Origin: Deltaproteobacteria bacterium
Lineage (GTDB): Bacteria > Myxococcota_A > UBA796 > SXON01
Length of the DNA stretch: 42,316 bases
Assembly (NCBI GenBank): GCA_947486185.1
Contig: CANKTH010000036.1
Span: 1 to 42,316, forward strand
Direction: 5' to 3'
Under the pieces are notes generated by a model that was given only the letters and a program-made list of their open reading frames with translations, had not been told where the DNA came from and ran no database searches. Shown here piece by piece: positions 40,140 to 42,316 of the stretch. The position numbers and the translations under genes were made by a program. The first letter of the stretch is position 1; the number at the start of each line of letters is the position of its first letter.

Positions 40140-41134
40140 AGGCCGAAAACTCGCTGATCTCCCGCTTTCGCCGCTGGATCGTCTGGGCGGTGGCGGGCGC
40201 GGTGCTGCTGTTCGTCGGCTTCTCGGCGTGGGCCGGCGTGACTGACGTCGGCGAAGCCCTCCTCGAGTTCAACTGGCTCCTCTACGTCCCCGTGCTGCTC
40301 CTGACCCTGCTGAACTACGGGCTCCGTTTCCTCAAGTGGCACTACCTCCTCGGACGGCTCGGGGTGGTGATCAACATCTGGGAGAACCTCAAGTTCTTTG
40401 TAGCGGGCCTCGCGATGGTGATCTCGCCCGGAAAAGCAGGCGAGGTCCTCAAACCTTACCTTGTACGCCAACGTACGGGCGTCCCGATGGCCACCACCCT
40501 GCCGGCGCTGGTGACCGAGCGGCTCACCGACGGCATCGCGGTGCTGGCGCTGGCCGGGCTCGGTGTGAGCACCTACGCGGGTGACCGGGTCGGGTACGTC
40601 GTGGGGCCGCTGCTTTTATGCGCGGTGCTCCTCGCGATCCTCTCGCATCGTGGTCTCTCGCTCACCGTCCTCGGCCTCCTCGGCCGCATGCCAGGAATCG
40701 CACGCTTCAGCGAGAAGCTCCGCGAAATGTACGAGGCGATGCGGGTCTGTGTCGCGCCGGGACCGCTCGTACTGACGGTTGCGGTGAGCTTCGTGGCCTG
40801 GGGCGCCGAATGTTACGGCTTCCAGCTCGTGCTCAACGGCTTTGGGCTCAACGCCGACCTCGGCGTGGCCACCTTCCTCTACGCGTTCGCGACGGTCGCG
40901 GGAGGCGCGATGCCGGGGGGGCTGGGCGTAGCCGATGGCGCGCTCGCCGGGGGATCGTTGGCGTTGGTCGCAGGCATCAACGAGGGTCAGGCCGTAGCGG
41001 CCTCATTGCTGATTCGGGTGGCGACCTTGTGGCTGGGCGAGGTGCTCGGCGCGATCGCGCTGTTCGGGCTGGGTGACGTACTGGGAGGCAGCTCCGGCCC
41101 TGAGGCGGGCGAGGACGTCGCCGCTTCGACCTGA
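40136..41134 (+). CDS. Flippase-like membrane protein (UPF0104 / LPG-synthase TM domain)
   Basis: This 332-residue protein has about eight membrane spans. The family motifs are clear: LLNYGLRFLKWHYLLGRLG, LAMVISPGKAGEVLKPYLVRQRTGVPMATTLPALVTERLTDG (the SPGKxGEvLKpyll-tERltDg signature) and the late AGGAMPGGLGVADGALAGG. Members of this family transport or modify lipid-linked compounds, as with AglD-type or dolichol/undecaprenol-linked partners. Its ATG overlaps the stop of the GT39-like gene, so they form a two-gene unit. The match to the family is better than that of the protein at 35698-36738. Substrate not known. Confidence 0.85.
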   Translation: MKAENSLISRFRRWIVWAVAGAVLLFVGFSAWAGVTDVGEALLEFNWLLYVPVLLLTLLNYGLRFLKWHYLLGRLGVVINIWENLKFFVAGLAMVISPGKAGEVLKPYLVRQRTGVPMATTLPALVTERLTDGIAVLALAGLGVSTYAGDRVGYVVGPLLLCAVLLAILSHRGLSLTVLGLLGRMPGIARFSEKLREMYEAMRVCVAPGPLVLTVAVSFVAWGAECYGFQLVLNGFGLNADLGVATFLYAFATVAGGAMPGGLGVADGALAGGSLALVAGINEGQAVAASLLIRVATLWLGEVLGAIALFGLGDVLGGSSGPEAGEDVAAST

Positions 41135-41221
41135 GCTATCGGGCCACGGGGCGCGAGCCGCGTCGTGCAGCGCGAACGGCCCCCTCTGCGGCGCGCGCGC
41201 CCTCACGCGAGACCACCGGCC

Positions 41222-41734
41222 TCAGCGATACCAAGCAAGCTCCGCGTTGTGAGCCTCCAACGAGAACTTCACCGGTCCGATACCCGGGGCCAGGAACAGG
41301 AAGCCGCTCACGGCGCCCACCATCTGGATCTCCACCGCCTCGGGAATGACGCCGTACCAGGTCGGCACGTCCTTGTGTACGACCACCGTCACGTTCGTGG
41401 CGCCCTCCGCCACCTGCTCCCCATCGGCGAACTGGTCCGGAAGGAGGAGGAGCTCGGGGCCCTTGAGCACGAGGCCGTCGGAGCCGTCGAGGTCGAGGGT
41501 CACCAACTCGGGGGCGATGTCAGGATCTTCTCCGTCCACCAGGGTCCAGCGCCAGGGGCCCCCGCCGGACACCCGCGCGGTCCAGCTCTCGGTGAGCACT
41601 GCCGCCGTGTCTGGCGCCGCGTCGGGGGCAGCGATGGGCCGAAAACGCGCTTCCGCCGCCCATGGAGGGAAAAAACTCTCCGCGGACCGAGCGCCAGAAG
41701 CGACCCCACCCGCGCATGCCAAGAGCCACCACAT
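41222..41734 (-). CDS. Small lipoprotein
   Basis: This 170-residue protein begins MWWLLACAGGVASG, a very short lipoprotein signal with lipobox LLAC and Cys at 7. The mature part is a compact beta-type domain (WTARVSGGGPWRWTLVDGEDPDIAPELVTLDLDGSDGLVLKGPELLLLPDQF; NVTVVVHKDVPTWYGVIPEAVEIQMVGAVSGFLFLAPG). No family recognised. No good ribosome-binding site precedes the ATG. It is convergent with the flippase-like gene (87-bp gap) and divergent from the partial gene at the right edge. Confidence 0.65.
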   Translation of the reverse strand: MWWLLACAGGVASGARSAESFFPPWAAEARFRPIAAPDAAPDTAAVLTESWTARVSGGGPWRWTLVDGEDPDIAPELVTLDLDGSDGLVLKGPELLLLPDQFADGEQVAEGATNVTVVVHKDVPTWYGVIPEAVEIQMVGAVSGFLFLAPGIGPVKFSLEAHNAELAWYR

Positions 41735-41835
41735 GGAGGGGTGCTAACCGTCCACGCTGGGATTGGCGCGTACGCAGGCCTTTCGGACGCGACGATCCAC
41801 AGGCTTCGTGGTAGTCAGGCCGAACTTGGACCGCC

Positions 41836-42316
41836 GTGGACGCTGAACCCGAAGAGCCGAACGAACGCTGGCCGGAATACGAACCGGAGCGGCTGGAGGT
41901 GGTGCTCGCGCGCGTCGAGCTGCACGAAGCGCGCTTTATGGGCGATGAAGCCTATCATCTCGTGGTGAACCACCTCGTGCGAGCCGCCTCTGCGGCGTGC
42001 CTGCTGGACCGCGAGCCCGAAGCGGATCGTTATATCCACCGCGCCGCATCGCGAATGGCCGAGTGGGTCGAAGCCGCCCGCTGGGGTCGCGCCCGCTGCG
42101 ACGCCTTCTCGGACCTCGCCGCCACCCGCGGCTGGCTGGTGGTAGCCCTGGCCAACCTGCTCGACCCCTCCCAGCGCTTCAACCGCGTTGCGGGCACGTT
42201 TTTGCGGCTCACCGCCGATCGGCCAGCAGGGGCGGTCCACAACGCGAGGCTCGCGGCGGCCAGCCTCGCCCACGACGACGCGGTCGTCACCGGATCGATC
42301 CCGCTGCTCGACCTGA
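41836..42316 (+). CDS. Helical protein, C-terminus beyond the window edge
   Basis: An open frame from GTG 41836 runs to the window edge, giving at least 160 codons. Translated by eye it starts MDAEPEEPNERWPEYEPERLEVVLARVELHE and continues as amphipathic helices (HLVVNHLVRAASAACLLDREPEADRYIHRAASRMAEWVEAA; ATRGWLVVALANLLDPSQRF). It is probably a helical-repeat or Imm49-like helical protein, but this is only a resemblance. GGA 5 bp upstream is a weak ribosome-binding site. Function unknown. Confidence 0.55.
   Translation, partial: MDAEPEEPNERWPEYEPERLEVVLARVELHEARFMGDEAYHLVVNHLVRAASAACLLDREPEADRYIHRAASRMAEWVEAARWGRARCDAFSDLAATRGWLVVALANLLDPSQRFNRVAGTFLRLTADRPAGAVHNARLAAASLAHDDAVVTGSIPLLDL

Noticed and set aside
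1..42316. CRISPR arrays, tandem repeats, integrase or att sites
   Set aside because: I looked for regularly spaced direct repeats and for recombinase motifs and saw none; the only repeats are short motifs inside genes or the element at 36793-36951.

Overview
The window is GC-rich (about two-thirds G+C by eye) and densely coded. The organism is Gram-negative: there are several lipoprotein signal peptides with a lipobox, a beta-barrel protein ending in Phe, an OmpA-type peptidoglycan-binding domain and a Tad pilus secretin. Gene content and composition suggest a myxobacterium or another deltaproteobacterial lineage, but no rRNA or marker gene settles this. I saw no tRNA, rRNA, CRISPR array, integrase or intact insertion sequence.

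Layout. (1) 1-3692, minus strand: a GT-C/YfhO-like membrane protein, a small anchored protein and a membrane protein cut by the window edge. (2) 3807-8064, minus: a translationally coupled trio of a 5'-nucleotidase-type lipoprotein, an OB-fold-like lipoprotein and an outer-membrane barrel. (3) 8147-9629, minus: a DnaC/IstB-like AAA+ ATPase with a Cys4 cluster and an overlapping partner gene, which looks like a helicase-loader pair. (4) 9749-11490, plus: two exported proteins. (5) 11491-19105, minus: radical SAM protein, peptide deformylase, a proline-rich one-membrane-span OmpA-domain protein, a ureohydrolase, a small membrane protein and a gluzincin lipoprotein. (6) 19425-20048, plus: a FixJ/NarL-type response regulator with no kinase beside it. 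(7) 20056-25935, minus: a five-gene envelope operon of DUF3419/BtaA-like protein, a signal-peptidase homologue lacking both catalytic residues, a GT-C-like membrane protein, a left-handed beta-helix protein and a GT2 glycosyltransferase. (8) 26049-27143, plus: RNase D. (9) 27274-35595, plus: a Tad pilus operon, flp-cpaB-cpaC-(20-codon mini-ORF)-cpaE-cpaF-tadB-tadC-tadD-small lipoprotein. A strong intrinsic terminator lies just after flp. (10) 35698-42316: two flippase-like (UPF0104) membrane proteins, a GT39-like transferase, a GAF protein, two small exported or lipoproteins, a structured intergenic element at 36793-36951, and a partial gene at the right edge.

How the parts work together. The Tad genes make a type IVc pilus: Flp pilin, CpaC secretin, CpaF motor, TadB/TadC inner-membrane platform, CpaE localisation ATPase, and TadD with a small lipoprotein as secretin helpers. 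The prepilin peptidase and the TadE/F/G pseudopilins are not here and must be elsewhere. The 20056-25935 operon and the GT39-flippase pair look like lipid or glycan modification machinery of the envelope. The nucleotidase trio looks like a surface or periplasmic nucleotide-processing unit.

The observations I rate highest are the catalytically dead signal peptidase I homologue inside the envelope operon, the nested-stem intergenic element at 36793-36951, the zinc-cluster AAA+ loader pair, and the repeated short linear motifs in the cytoplasmic half of the OmpA-domain protein. Three of the four convergent gene pairs end within 0-7 bp of each other.
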